The position numbers and the translations under genes are program-made. Below the pieces are notes generated by a model. The model did not search any database. It saw only the letters and a list, made by a program, of their open reading frames with translations, and was not told the origin of the DNA. Positions 13,272 to 25,838 of a stretch of DNA of 64,000 nucleotides are shown in pieces. Position 1 is the stretch's first letter. Each line of letters begins with the position of its first letter. The DNA comes from Glandiceps talaboti (lineage: Eukaryota > Hemichordata > Enteropneusta > Spengelidae), in contig NC_135550.1 in NCBI RefSeq assembly GCF_964340395.1, forward strand, positions 27,574,176 to 27,638,175, given 5' to 3'.

Positions 13272-15465
13272 CTGACATTACATAAAAGCAATCCTTCTCC
13301 AATGTCTGATTAAATGCCTACTTGATTGAACTTGGTACACAAAAGGTGGACACACCACCATTATGACTATGGCCTTGAAGTTGGAATTTATTTCTTGTCT
13401 ATTTGCATCTAACAGTGAATAAGTAAGAAGCTCTTCAAAGTTCAGCAAACTTTACTCCCTCTCTCTTAATGGCAGAGAAACAAGCCAATGTCAATATTGC
13501 GTGGGTAATTTTTTTGATTTGATAGTATAGTTTTACTAAACTTGCTGACAAGGATAACAAAAGAAAAAGTACAATAGGAACTGTTTGGACCCCTCAGCAT
13601 ACTGACAATGTGTAATTAGGCAAATATTCAAAAACAAAAGGTTGTAATTAAAACAGTTGAAATAAAGATGATACACAGTTTGAATCGTTTAACACACACT
13701 TGACATAAAGTGATGCGATAAACAGAATGTTTTTTGTAGCAGAAGTAATGGTTTTACCAGATTTAATTATCGCCAACAGATAAGATTTGCGTTCAGTTTC
13801 TAAGTTTGGAACATTTAAAATAAAAGTCCATTCAGAACAATGTCACAGTGAAATGACAATTGTGGGCATTAATCCACCACAACACAGGAAAACAATGCAA
13901 TTAAAAATTTCACAACTTCCTGATGAATAATATTGATACTATTCCACAACCAATTGTTAGTGTCCACAGCCTGTAGGTATGTTTCTATTCTGTTTGACCT
14001 ACGCAATTGGTACACAGAACACGTCAACCACGTAAGAAAAACTCTCCTGTCTCCTGCCATTGTTGGCCACTTTTCCAAAATTGACAGAGAATCACACCTG
14101 TGTATTTTTCAAAATAATCTTAATGGTCGAGTCTTTCCACTTTAACACATCACTTTTATTGGGTTGAATCACTGTAGTGTCAACTGTGCCCTAAAGTCAG
14201 TTCAACAGAACAAAAAACACAGTAGCCCAATGGGAACTGTGTTCACTGTCCTCTATTTACGTGTGTTAGCACAGTGAATGTTCATTGAGTTTGTTTTACG
14301 CTTGTATTGGCTATATACATGGAAATTCATCTACAAAACTTATGTAACTGAGCAGACAGTTTTCAATTCTCTAGGTACTAGCTGCTATTTGCAGTCTATT
14401 CACGTTCTATCCTACCCTCTCTAATGGCTATGGGCTACCACTTCAGATACGATAGTAACGACACCCCCTTTTACATGTATTTGCCTTCTTTCAAATATTC
14501 ACTAATATTATTTCGATAGAGGAATGTCATTCACTGTTAAGTTCATTCCCAAATGTGAAAGTTCACAAGGACATTTTCTCAACTTTGTTCAAACAATGTT
14601 GTAAGCACTGTCAACAAGAGATAGTAGTATAAGAAAACTTTGTTGTATAATGAGTAGAATGGATTCCACAGACTGTCACACTTCCAGTTTCTATTTTCCC
14701 TTTCAATGTATTTCCTGGACCATTGAAGATGGCACTTTCTACAGTGAATGTTGACTGACATAAGTTTTTTGTTTGACACCAAATTCTAACTATGTGTGAA
14801 AAGAATATTCAATTCTTGCCATTTTCACTTCTCTTCCATATTGTTATTTAAATTAACATGAAAATATCAATTACAAGGCAATAATCGGTTCTTTAAAATA
14901 TTAATTTACAATAGAATTTTGATTTTCAATTTCTTTCATTCTGCAATACTATTGGGAAATTATTTCTAGTTTCTATTAATTAGTCTTGAAGTATGAAAAG
15001 TAATAAATTATAAATATACGGACTTATATATACCAACCCCTAAGCAAACTCTCTTTACAAATAGTTGTGTTAAAATATTGTCACAGAAAAAACAGAGATA
15101 TACTTATAAAAAAAAGAAAGAAAATTAAAGTGGAAACTATGGTTTTAATAACATAAAAATAAATACTAGATACTGGTTCTCAACTTCAACTTTGGAAAGA
15201 GGGGACTAGAAGAGTGGTAGTTTGAAAACTTATTCACCCCCTCCAAAGTATGATTTTCATCAGCATCCAAGGCTTACCAGTTGAGAAATAAATACAGCAA
15301 GAACTGTACATATGTATTACACTTACATATTTTCAAATCATAACAACAATCGTATTTGAGCCAATGGCAGGGCTAGTACGCGATTGCTAGCCACAAATAA
15401 AATTTATAATGAGCGTCATGTGTGCTAGGGAAGCGGTGTTGGGTATCACTCGTAGTAAAACTTAC

Positions 15466-16094
15466 CAGCTCTTGGGAGGCATATCCTGGGTTATTTCTAT
15501 CCACCGACAAATACGCATAATCATATACAAAGTAACGTGTCCGCTCCCGATTTTTATCGCCATCGGACTCTGTCACCTAACGAAAAATAGAAGTCGCGTA
15601 GAAAATTGTTATCGCATAGCTCGGGGCGAAGAAAGCAAAACGGAGCTGTGAGATAACCCCGTCACACATGGTTGCGAAATTGCAGTTTACAGTTGCGAGC
15701 AGAATGATTCGTGAACCCCTCAACAAAGCACCACTGACGGATCGTAACGTAAACGGTAAAGTTCAAACGCATGGAATTTTACTACAAAACAACCTACCTT
15801 ACTATTCGTGAGAGCGACGGTACTTTCATTTACGTTCACAATATACGTAGCCCCTTGCTCGATCTCCCTGCAATAAAAGAAAACCAGTGAACGATAAATT
15901 GCAGTGCAATATTTACACCGGCTTCAACAGAGTATAATGCACGCAAACGCTATGGATTACGAACTCTATACCAACTAATCGATGAACAAACTTCGGACCA
16001 AGCCAATGTAATTCTGTTCGCATTTACCGGCTCATACACATGCTTACCTAGGGAAAAGAGGCCTGACACGCGCCGCTACTTTTACACTCGCCAT
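15466..16094 (-). CDS. kinesin-3-like motor protein, first three coding exons (partial)
   Basis: Three minus-strand exons join in phase: 16048-16094, 15798-15867 and 15466-15576 (228 nt, 76 codons). The ATG at 16094 is followed by MASVKVAARVRP, the beta-1 strand that opens kinesin-3 motors (compare MASVKVAVRVRP of KIF16B). Exon 2 gives a YIVNVNESTVALTN strand and exon 3 gives NRERTRYFVYDYAYLSVD followed by YASQEL, matching the stretch before the P-loop in KIF16B and STARD9/KIF16A. Donors are GTAAGC, GTAGGT and GTAAGT. The next exon should carry the P-loop GQTGSGK, which I could not find down to position 1, so the rest lies beyond a very large intron or outside the window. An odd point is the short, atypical loop RPLFPREIEQG where most kinesins have NxRE. 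Kinesin-3 proteins are processive microtubule motors carrying vesicles; the exact subfamily is uncertain. Confidence 0.8.
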
Positions 16095-16330
16095 CTCGAC
16101 GGATCGGGCATCATTTCTACGTCATTTTGCCCGATTTTCGCGTTACGATTTTACCGACGACACACGTAGATCCTATTTCGACGGCTTTTCGCTTTACGCT
16201 TTTGAAAACACACGCAAGAGATATCGACAAAAGACCCCCTAGCACGTCACCATTTGTTATGGACAAAGGGGCGGAGTATCGACCTCGCCAATCAGGATCG
16301 ACAGTGGCTGCCCTAATTAACTAATTCAAC
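16095..16330 (-). promoter_or_regulatory. probable promoter/5'UTR region of the kinesin-like gene
   Basis: From about 15.6 to 16.3 kb the sequence is visibly richer in CpG than the surroundings (for example GACGCGCC and CGACGG runs), and it sits directly upstream of the initiator ATG at 16094. No TATA box is obvious. The boundaries are approximate. Confidence 0.45.
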
Positions 16331-19300
16331 TTTAGCACGAGTGGATTTACTTTGGTATTCAGCTAGTATTTATTATTTGCTTTTCATGAGCAGTTTGACA
16401 AACGAGAACATTTCTATCAAAAGTTAGTCTTATGCCAAATTCCACCCCAATAACCACGATCATTAGAATGATCAATGATACACATAGGCTTATACATGTA
16501 GCTGTCTGTCTATCATGAAAATAAACAGAAACAATAAACAATAGATCATTGGAGGTTTTTTTCTGTCAATGAAAATTTCAGTAGATACGGACTAGGCTGA
16601 CATTGACCGACATTGCGAACAATTCAACCTAAATTGCGAAAAGAAAAGGAGGACCCGTGAACAACTTGATGAGTCGTTGGGATATGGATCGGATTCATTG
16701 AGATTCATCGAACTTAATAGTTGGTAATTGTACCATACAAGTCAGAATTAAAACCATAATATTTAGATAAACTTGTGTTATTGTACGTTCACATTGAAGC
16801 ATACAGAAATTAATGAAAAAAATTACACAACCAATACGTCTCCAACTGGTGAAAACCAGACCAAGAATGGTTGGTAGGCCGAAAGGGGATACTAAAGTGA
16901 AACATCGTCTTAGTGCATGGAGATACGAACAATACAATTAAACCGTAGAAACTGCCATGATCTGAGAAGTATTTGTGGAAAACAATTTATTTACTTGATC
17001 GGTGGGAAAACAAGACACTTGACAGCGCAGTGTTTGATGATTCCACAGATACTGTTTGTACTAGACACCTATGTACTAGGAAATGACTTAATCAGGGTCC
17101 AGAGAGAAAGAACAACGGTCACCTCACTACAGCTGTCTTTTAATTAAATAGAAACAAGTAAACAGTTAACTGGTATTTTGGTGACCGCAACGAAAATATG
17201 AACACCGGTATATCGGCTTGAGAATGTCCTGGTTTCTCCGCTTCAATGAATGCTCAACATCGTTGTGAAAGAGACGTGTGGATCTTAACTTCGATAAATA
17301 GTCATGTTTAGTAGCAACACCATTATTACATAAAAAAATATTGTAAGTTGTGTATTCTGTCCTGCGGAAGGCTAAAAGTGTCGTTCTTTACTAAAGTTGT
17401 CCTTCCTACCTCCATGATTATAATTTATATCTAGCTGTTGATGTATATACACTACAGGGTTTCGAACCGATCTTCGATTTCTTGGAGGGGAGAAGACGTA
17501 TAGAGCTAAACCACAGACGATTAGTGTTAGTTGTCTGTGGCTAAACTTACAATGATGTAAGATTCATGTTGGTTTTAATGACTTGCAGGAAAGTGCAGAT
17601 CACTGCAGAACACACCAAACACTGTTATATCGAATGACAGACACTTTATACTGCTATGGAGAAGAGCATCGGTGACTCATCAACAAGGGTAAAAAATAGT
17701 TGTATTTTCACTGGCACTAAGCCTATAACTACATGTATCGGTAAAGATCAGCGGGAAAGATGAGCACAGAAAATTTAGTTACGCGAAGTTTGGTCTACTG
17801 ACATGAATTTCCCAGCAAGTATGCAGAAAACGAAAGTGTTTCTTGTCACGATGTGGAAAGGGTTGGAAAATAATGTATATTCATGGGATTCGTCCTTGTC
17901 TGTGGATGTACAAAGCAACTGGCACTTGTAGGTAATTACATGTAAAAATACAACTGCAATGTATAGATGGAGAGCTGAGACTCGAGATGCACACTAGTAT
18001 CTTAGCATACGCTAGTTATCTTTTCTTCTTTTAGTCCACGAGACGAAAGAGGGTACATGACAAAGAAAACGAAACAAGAGAAACGGTCCACTGAGAATAC
18101 GGAAGATCATATACTTCCGGACCCGCACCAGAGTGTTTGAAACCCAAGGGAGGGGATTAAGAAAGCACGTGACATTGTTTTCACGTTTCACACTATTTTA
18201 ATAGGCTTAATGGGTTTATCAAATATAACGGCGTTCCTTCACCCTTACGCTAATTAGATTTGACAAAGACATTCTACACAATACAAAGGTATGCTCAAAA
18301 TAGATATGTGTTTGAACGTATCCTCAATTTGTTATGGTTGAATGAATTCATCACGTGTATCACTTTCACCTAGCTCTTATGGCGTGCACTGGTTCCCTGT
18401 ATTTAAAGTACCGCAAAGCTATGAGACGATGCGCTATCACGCAGCGCCATCCAGGACGTGACGAAGTCCAGCCTTTTGTTTTTTACATGTAACACACTTT
18501 GTCATTGGCAAAAGCAACATGGAGGAAATCACAGTTTAGTAGGCCTACTACATGTATGTGCGTTTCATTATCGGTTCAGCAAACAATGGTTGTGAAGATT
18601 TTCATGACGTTTTCGAAACATTGTTCCTGGATAAACATCATACAGCCGACTACGGAGCCTTTCACAGATTTGAGGGCAAAGTCCTGAATGAATTAAAAAT
18701 TTTACCACTTGGTTTGAGTAACAAAATATACAATTTGTAATATTCTGATGACAAATAAAGATTACAAGTTTTTATGCAGGATAATACAATGAATGCCATA
18801 AAATGTTTGATAACATTTAATATGACATGATTTGATAATGGTTTTTGAAAAGTAACGAACTTCAAAATATGATGTAATATAGACAGTAAAGCTATCCATT
18901 CATTCATAAGATTACGTTGGGTATACAATAACAAGTTATTACTTGTTATGACTTATCGGAGAGACAACATGAGAGAAACGTGGAGAATCTTATAACTGAC
19001 CCCCTAGCTTTAGGTAAAATACTATCATAGACAGCGAGACTTAACAAAGGATTAATCAAATGAGGACATATACATAGTAACACGATATCTTAAATGACAA
19101 CAAACATGGCTAGTATTAGACGATGTCAACTGTTATACAGATTTAGAACAGATACAACTACTTTGACACGACCTTTGCAATTGATAGAATGGTACTACAA
19201 CCATGGAATTCATTGATTTATAAAAATCACAATTTCTCACACACCCCACCCCCACCCCATAACTATGACAATTTCTCACTAACTGTTACAATCTACTTTG

Positions 19301-20300
19301 ATGTTATCTGTAAAGTGCACCACGTTTTAAGTCAAAACTTTGTTTAAAACTCGTCTAGTTTGCATTCAAATTTGTGACAACAAACACAACTGACTAATGT
19401 TGTTTAGTACTTGTACCAGTCTGTCAAGGTTAATGTGCAGAATTAAGTTTTGATCAAGGAGGAACTCTACAGTTAAAACATTTATAAAAAAAAACATAAA
19501 ATGTGACATGAGAACATTAGTAATATAAGTAGAATAGTGGAATTTTATATCACTATTGACCTTAGGATTTATGAAGAGCTGGTACAACAAAGACTTGATT
19601 ATAACCATTCAGGTCTACATCTAAGATCATGATACAAGCTAACCAGATTAAATGAGGTACAATCATAATCTGTCAGCTGTGGACCAATATACTAGTACCA
19701 CAATATCAGTCATAGTATTCTTTTAAAACCATGGTGACCATTTATGGTCCAGACAAAGCATCATGACCTGGTTCATCTTATTTTGAAACCCAACTGCTGA
19801 ATTGAAACTTTAGAGACAAATACCTTCCTTATCCACATTTCAAAGAATTTTCTTTCCATTAAATGTTCTCTTCTAACTAAATTAGGATGACACTGACAGA
19901 ATTAAAGGGAAACTAACTGACACATCTAAACATGAAATCATCAAATCATGTCTGGTTCTCGAGATGACTTTTGAAATGTTAAATATAAAATCTATCTACA
20001 ACGCCATAACATTACTGCTACCTATGGATACGTTTTTGGCATAGTTAATTAACAATACATCAAACCTTAACAATTTCTTATCTACATTCATTCCTAACAT
20101 CTACCTAATATGCTGTGTATTTACAGAAACAATTATGATAATTTCTAACATCAATAATTTTACATATATAATTACATAATTTGCATATGAATTGCATTTT
20201 CCTTCGCTTTTCCACATATGCAATTATTTCACTACATATGAAAGGCAATACTGATTTTTACTTTATGAAATGAATGCAATAGACAACTTTTAGTTTAGAA
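16330..20300. other. intergenic stretch, no supported gene
   Basis: Between the kinesin promoter and the 3' end of NUP133 I see no conserved coding sequence. One open frame at 18552-18740 (plus) has a protein-like composition and is listed separately. Several TACATGTA octamers cluster here (16493, 17730, 17937, 18484, 18549). Confidence 0.5.
18552..18740 (+). CDS. unrecognised 62-codon open frame
   Basis: An ATG-to-stop frame encoding a peptide that starts MYVRFIIGSANNGCEDFHDV and contains ADYGAFHRFEGK. The composition (balanced charged, aromatic and glycine residues) is less random than neighbouring frames, and the local GC is higher. No splice partner, family or conserved motif was recognised. 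It may be part of a small gene, the first exon of one, or chance. Confidence 0.2.
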   Translation: MYVRFIIGSANNGCEDFHDVFETLFLDKHHTADYGAFHRFEGKVLNELKILPLGLSNKIYNL

Positions 20301-20310
20301 ATACTCCAGG

Positions 20311-20316
20311 TTTATT
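20311..20316 (-). terminator. candidate polyadenylation signal of NUP133
   Basis: TTTATT on the plus strand is AATAAA on the minus strand, about 350 bp beyond the NUP133 stop codon. It would give a 3'UTR of roughly 0.37 kb. Other AATAAA-like words exist, so this is only the first well-placed candidate. Confidence 0.45.
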
Positions 20317-20661
20317 ATTTCATAAGTACAAACTGACAAAATATGACAATATCTGTTTGAGTCACACAATACCTATGTGTGAAGTGAAAAAAAACATTTT
20401 CTTCCTTGTAAAGTTTTGGAAACTCCTTTTATTCAAATGTGGCCATGTAGGCGTATCTTATATTTCTGTGAGAGAGAATTGTCCAATGGTTTGTTGTCAA
20501 ATAAGCAAGACACACTTGGGGGGTCAGGACTCTTGATTATCAAAGCCAGATAAATGAAACAAGGAAAAATATCTTTTGTCATCATCAAATATGACAGCGA
20601 TCAATAGTTTCTTTGCTGGTGAGTTCAATTTGCCAAGTAAAATATTTACAGACTCTGTTAC

Positions 20662-23600
20662 TTATTGTAAAACTCTTTGAATTTGTTCATATCCTGCTTT
20701 GATAAGGTACTGGAAATGAGGGTTGTCTTTAAGGCCTCCAAGCTGTTCAGCCTGAATAAGAGTTTCTACGTCTGGAAGACACTCATGGAGATCCAAACCT
20801 GTGAAGAAATATGAATAGAATCTGTCAAATCTGACCTTCACATTCATGGCAGTGAGAGCATGTAATTCCTACAAAAGATAACAACAGACTTGCTTGACAC
20901 TTCACAGACAACTGTATCACCATTGTTTGTTTATATATCTAAAATCTCCACCGACTTGAAAATTGCAAATAATCTAAACTACCATAAAATGTTATTCAAA
21001 ATTACTATGAATACTATATTTTTAGATCCTCGTATACTATTGAAACTTGTCCTTTGTGCTTGTCTGTTTGTTTTTTGAATATCTCATTCATCTGGATTTG
21101 TAAACATAAAACTAATCAGAATAACATTTCATGAGGCTTTTCTGATATCAAGTGACAAAAATATTATAACTTGATTCAAACCGAGACTTGTAAATGAGAT
21201 TACATACGAATGACAATTTTGGAAGAAAGTGTAGAAGTACTGGTAATAAAATTGAATGCTAATATGATAAATCAACTTACCACTATTGTAAGCTACCTCT
21301 ATTGTTTTGAAAAATATTGTTTGTCGACAGGAGGCTAGAGGTTCAGGTCCTTGAAGCTGTAACCAACTGAAAATGAAAATGAAATTTTATTAAAATACGA
21401 AACACAAAATAAGTGTTTTACAAATAACATTTATCAAAAGATCAAAGGACAAAACAACAGTTTATATAAATTTCAAATCTTCAGAAATTTGACTTACTTG
21501 TCTTTTTTGATTGCTTGGCACCATATGTGAAGTTTATAATCATGTAATTCTTCATCATCCTAAATAAATACAACAATTATGAAAGATTAGACAAACTTGA
21601 CATGTTATCCTCTATAATGGGTGATAAGATTTCTATGCGGTAAATACTCTCGTGATCTATGCGGCAAGTACTCTCAAAAGTTATTTGGAGCAATTTTTTT
21701 CACAACCTTTTTTGATACAATCATATCACAAAACATGTACACAATGAAACCTGACTTTATAACATTCATTGATTTGCATTTTCTTTAAAACTTTTCATGA
21801 TATGAGTAAAGTAGGAGTATAAGCTAGCAATGACAAAGAACTACAACATATACATACCTCTGAGATGAAACTCAGTAGATCTAAAGCACTTTTGAAATCA
21901 TTTTCATCTGAATTGAGGTTTTGTTCATTTGTGTACAACTGTTGAGAAAAATAGAGTTTATAGCATCTAACTGAGTTCTATTTCCAAACACAATCTTGAA
22001 AATTGCTAAAGTTTTTGACTGCACACTTCAGTCTCTCTGTCAACAGACTGACCCCACCATTCAGTACAATTTTCAAGTTTGTGTCTGGAGCAAAAGCTAT
22101 GGTTTGCCAACACAGATGAATTTTCATTTGAAGTCATGAGTTTATTGTTAAAAACAAAAGCAACACAGAGAAAACACACAATTTAGCAGTAAATTTCTTG
22201 ATTTCACATGTCAAAACTTTTCCCTAACAGTATGTATTCCCAACAATCAAAACTGAACAGAAATTGATCTTAATTTAGTTTTAGCCTCATATGCCATCTT
22301 GCTGTATTTGAATTCCTGGAAATTATCATAAAGTTCAAAAAAAAAATAGCTCAGAGTAATTGCATCATCCTTACCTGTATAAGCTGCTTGGCAGTCAAAG
22401 GGGGCATAATATCAAGGTCAATTTCAAAATGCTGTAATAAAACAAAAAAGACCATCTATTCAAACCTACAAGATGAACTTGATCAATATTGCAGTGACAT
22501 CACTCCAAATAACACTGGTAAATATATAAGCATAGTCATCATAAAACAAGTCATCCTCTCCCATATTTCACGTTGAGGGCAGTATAGTGTAATAATTACG
22601 TTACCAGGATGTGTGTTACCCTGTAGATCCTAGCCAATTTTATAGTTGATCCATTTTGTCCTTTAATATTGCTCCAATTTCTTTATCATGATGAGTCACT
22701 CACTCAGTGAAAAAAATTCATATGAATGAATGATTTGAAAAATATAAACATTAAATTTGCTAAACATATGGCAATTCAATTACAAGATGTAAATTATTAT
22801 CAATTATATTTGAGTTAGCAAATCACACAACACTTTGAAAAATTTTCCATTACAAACTACATTTCTTTTATAATTTTTCCCCCAGAGATCCGTATTCTAA
22901 TTATAATGGGTAATGGTATGGAAAGTTCAAGCTGAATAGGTCTCATAAATGGATCAATATGATGACTTCATTTTAAAGAAGAAAAAAGAAAGAGATTCCC
23001 GATGTATGTATACCTCAAGTACTTGATTTGGCAGTGATTCCTGATGTAGAAGTAAGGCTTGTTCATTCACAACTTCTACAGTAATTAGAAATAGAAAATA
23101 TTGTATTAAAATATTAACGATCACGAACACACATCGTGAAAATAGAAACGCCTGCTCATCAAAGAGATTATGTAAAGTGTAGTGCTTCTACCATAACCTC
23201 TACACCAACATTATAGTACATGTTGATGTCTAAACACAAAGTCATACTTAGCTACATGGAACAGGACATGTTATAGAATCTTACTTACCCTGTACACCTG
23301 CTGGTGTAACTTCATCACTCGCTAAAGCTGATAACTTGCTCAAACTAAGCAGTGTCTAGAAGTTAACAAAAACAGAAATCAAAGTGTTTAGAAATGAACA
23401 CAGTCTGAAACACAAAAACCAAGGTGTTTAGAAAATTTTCTGATAAAATGATGCAACAGTGTGGACAGCAAACTTCACACTCTTGCAGCAAGTAAATAAA
23501 CTTTGTGTTACTTTACACAATACAAATGTATCACAAGAGTCAATGTATCTTACCTTTTTCTTTGAAAAACTACCGGTTTCTTTGTAGGCAAGTCTTTTCA

Positions 23601-25781
23601 ATGTGTCATGTGCCTGTAAACAAGTATCAAAAACAGCATTAAATTTGTAATACAAAATATGAACATAAAAGTCCATAAAAGTATGGCTTATAAAACAAGT
23701 TGTTTCCCTTTGGTTTCACAAAATTATTGTCACAGAAAAGCGCTGTGCTGTGTAGTATTAAAGTGACACAACATTGTTTCACATCAGTGAGTTTGTCATG
23801 TTTGCCTTGAGATATTGCTTGACTAGAAAGCCTACTACCCCATCCTTGAAAATAATCAAAACCAAACAATCCCTTTTCTCTGCAGAGAGCTACTAAAAAC
23901 TGCATCAAATGTACAGTACAAAATCACAAAATGTTTCCTACTCCATGTTTCATGACACTGGTAAAACAAGCACTTACAGATATGGACACTGGCATCAAAA
24001 ATGAGTATGGGGAACTAAAGTTGTCTAAGTTTTTCAAAACAGTCAAAAATTGTTTTAGCACCAAAAGTTGTCATAACGCATCGTTAGGTGAACATGACAC
24101 AGATACAAATTAAATTGTGAAAGGTTATCCATATAAGAACAACAGCAACTTTCACAACATTAGAGAGATCTTTTCTAGAAAAAATATGAAAACCATGGTT
24201 TCTTAAAATCATTTAATTTCCCTGACAACATATTGATAAACATACCTTTTCAAAGGCATTCATTTGAATATCATGAAGCCAGCTGAGATGGTCATGTGAG
24301 TCCAAGAACTCACTAAGAGCTGACTGCTGATTGGCTGGTAATGGCTGGGATAAGAGTTTACCTCGTTTTCCTGGAAGACAAACAAATCTTCATCCATGAA
24401 ATTTAAAAATCTCTACACTTACATTAAATTGAAAGATTCCAGGAATTTGTGAAACTAGTGTAGTGCCTTGAGCAAAATTTCCACCCATGCTAAGTTTTTG
24501 TGAAGGGTATACAAGCTCAATGAGTATAGCTCTGAATACATTGAAAATCATCATCATCATCATCAAGTTAATACTTACCTTCATCCAAATACCATTTAAA
24601 TACAAAATCTGTAAAACCCTGCAGACAGAACAAAGAGTATTTGGTTCAATATGTGCTCTAATCTTCTCAAACAAGAATGATAAATTATCACTGACTTTGT
24701 ACACAGTAGCAAATATTAAATCAATACCAAAGTAATACTGCACACGTTGTCCATTTTATTGCACATTATATTATAGCATTACCAATTCCAGTGAATTTTG
24801 TGACGTCATCGCTGTACATTATTACTGATAATGTACTCCGTTATTGGGCATCGCGGCCCCGGAACGAGCATAACAATACAAGCTTTAATATTTGTTCTGT
24901 TTCTTCACGACTAGGTATTTTTTCGAAATGCATGTTGTTACTTATGATTGTCATTTCCACTGTTTAAAAATACAACGCATTCATGAAACAAATTTGTGTT
25001 CACAGCAGTTCATTGGAGTGTATATGTGTGTACGTGTACGTACGTGTGTCGCTATGATTAGTATTCAGCTTCCGGGCCGAACATGGCAGACGATGTTCAG
25101 CGCTGTGTATATTATACGTTGTTTTGCGTTTCTCGGTCTACAAATTCACTGGAATTGGCAAAACTATAAAATAATAACAATAATGTACGTCCTCCCAGTC
25201 CATAATGGACTCAAGCAATCTTTGCACTCCATAATGGGCTCGGCTGTCGCCTCGCCCATTATGTCGTTCAAAGTTTGCTTTCGTCCATTATGGGCTGGGA
25301 GGGCGTACATTATTGTTTAAGTATTAGTTGTTGAAATATCTGTGGTAGGACTATAAAATACATTATGCCAAATTATTTCAGAAACAGCTTATGGCTGGCT
25401 TTAACTGGAAATGCATAGATCGTCTTGTGTACACACTTCACACTTAGGTTTATGAGTAGAATGTTCACCACAATGCTCCACTAACTGCACAGCTCTTTGA
25501 AATATTTCCAAAGAATTGTATTTGCCACTTTGACAGATTGACTGCACAGAACAGCTATAGCTATTCACACATAAAGGTATAGCAGAATCTTAATTTGTTT
25601 TTATATAAATGTTTGCATACCTTATCAGCAAACTGGTTCATATAACGTTGTAACCTTTCTTGGTTATTTGTATCTTCACATAACTTGACTAATATGTTGA
25701 AATCACAATACTTCTCAGCTAATGATGCAGCTCTGTCTAACTGACTATGGTCCACTATAGGATGTCAACAACACAGACAAA

Positions 25782-25838
<57 letters not shown>

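Larger units (their letters stand above)
1..15400. other. 15-kb stretch with no recognised gene
   Basis: I found no conserved protein on either strand here. If the kinesin gene at 15.5-16.1 kb continues leftward, this is all or part of its third intron: I looked on the minus strand for the sequence coding the motor P-loop and the DLAGSE switch II motif and saw neither. The DNA is AT-rich with scattered TACATGTA octamers and short tandem repeats. Four minus-strand open segments with plausible splice signals are listed separately; none resembles a family I know. The short ATG-initiated open frames on both strands look like chance. Confidence 0.5.

Noticed and set aside
24892-25320. 142-codon plus-strand open frame, the second-longest plus-strand frame in the window
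   Set aside because: It crosses the palindromic elements in NUP133 intron 25, has no recognisable domain, and its sequence is explained by the inverted repeats.
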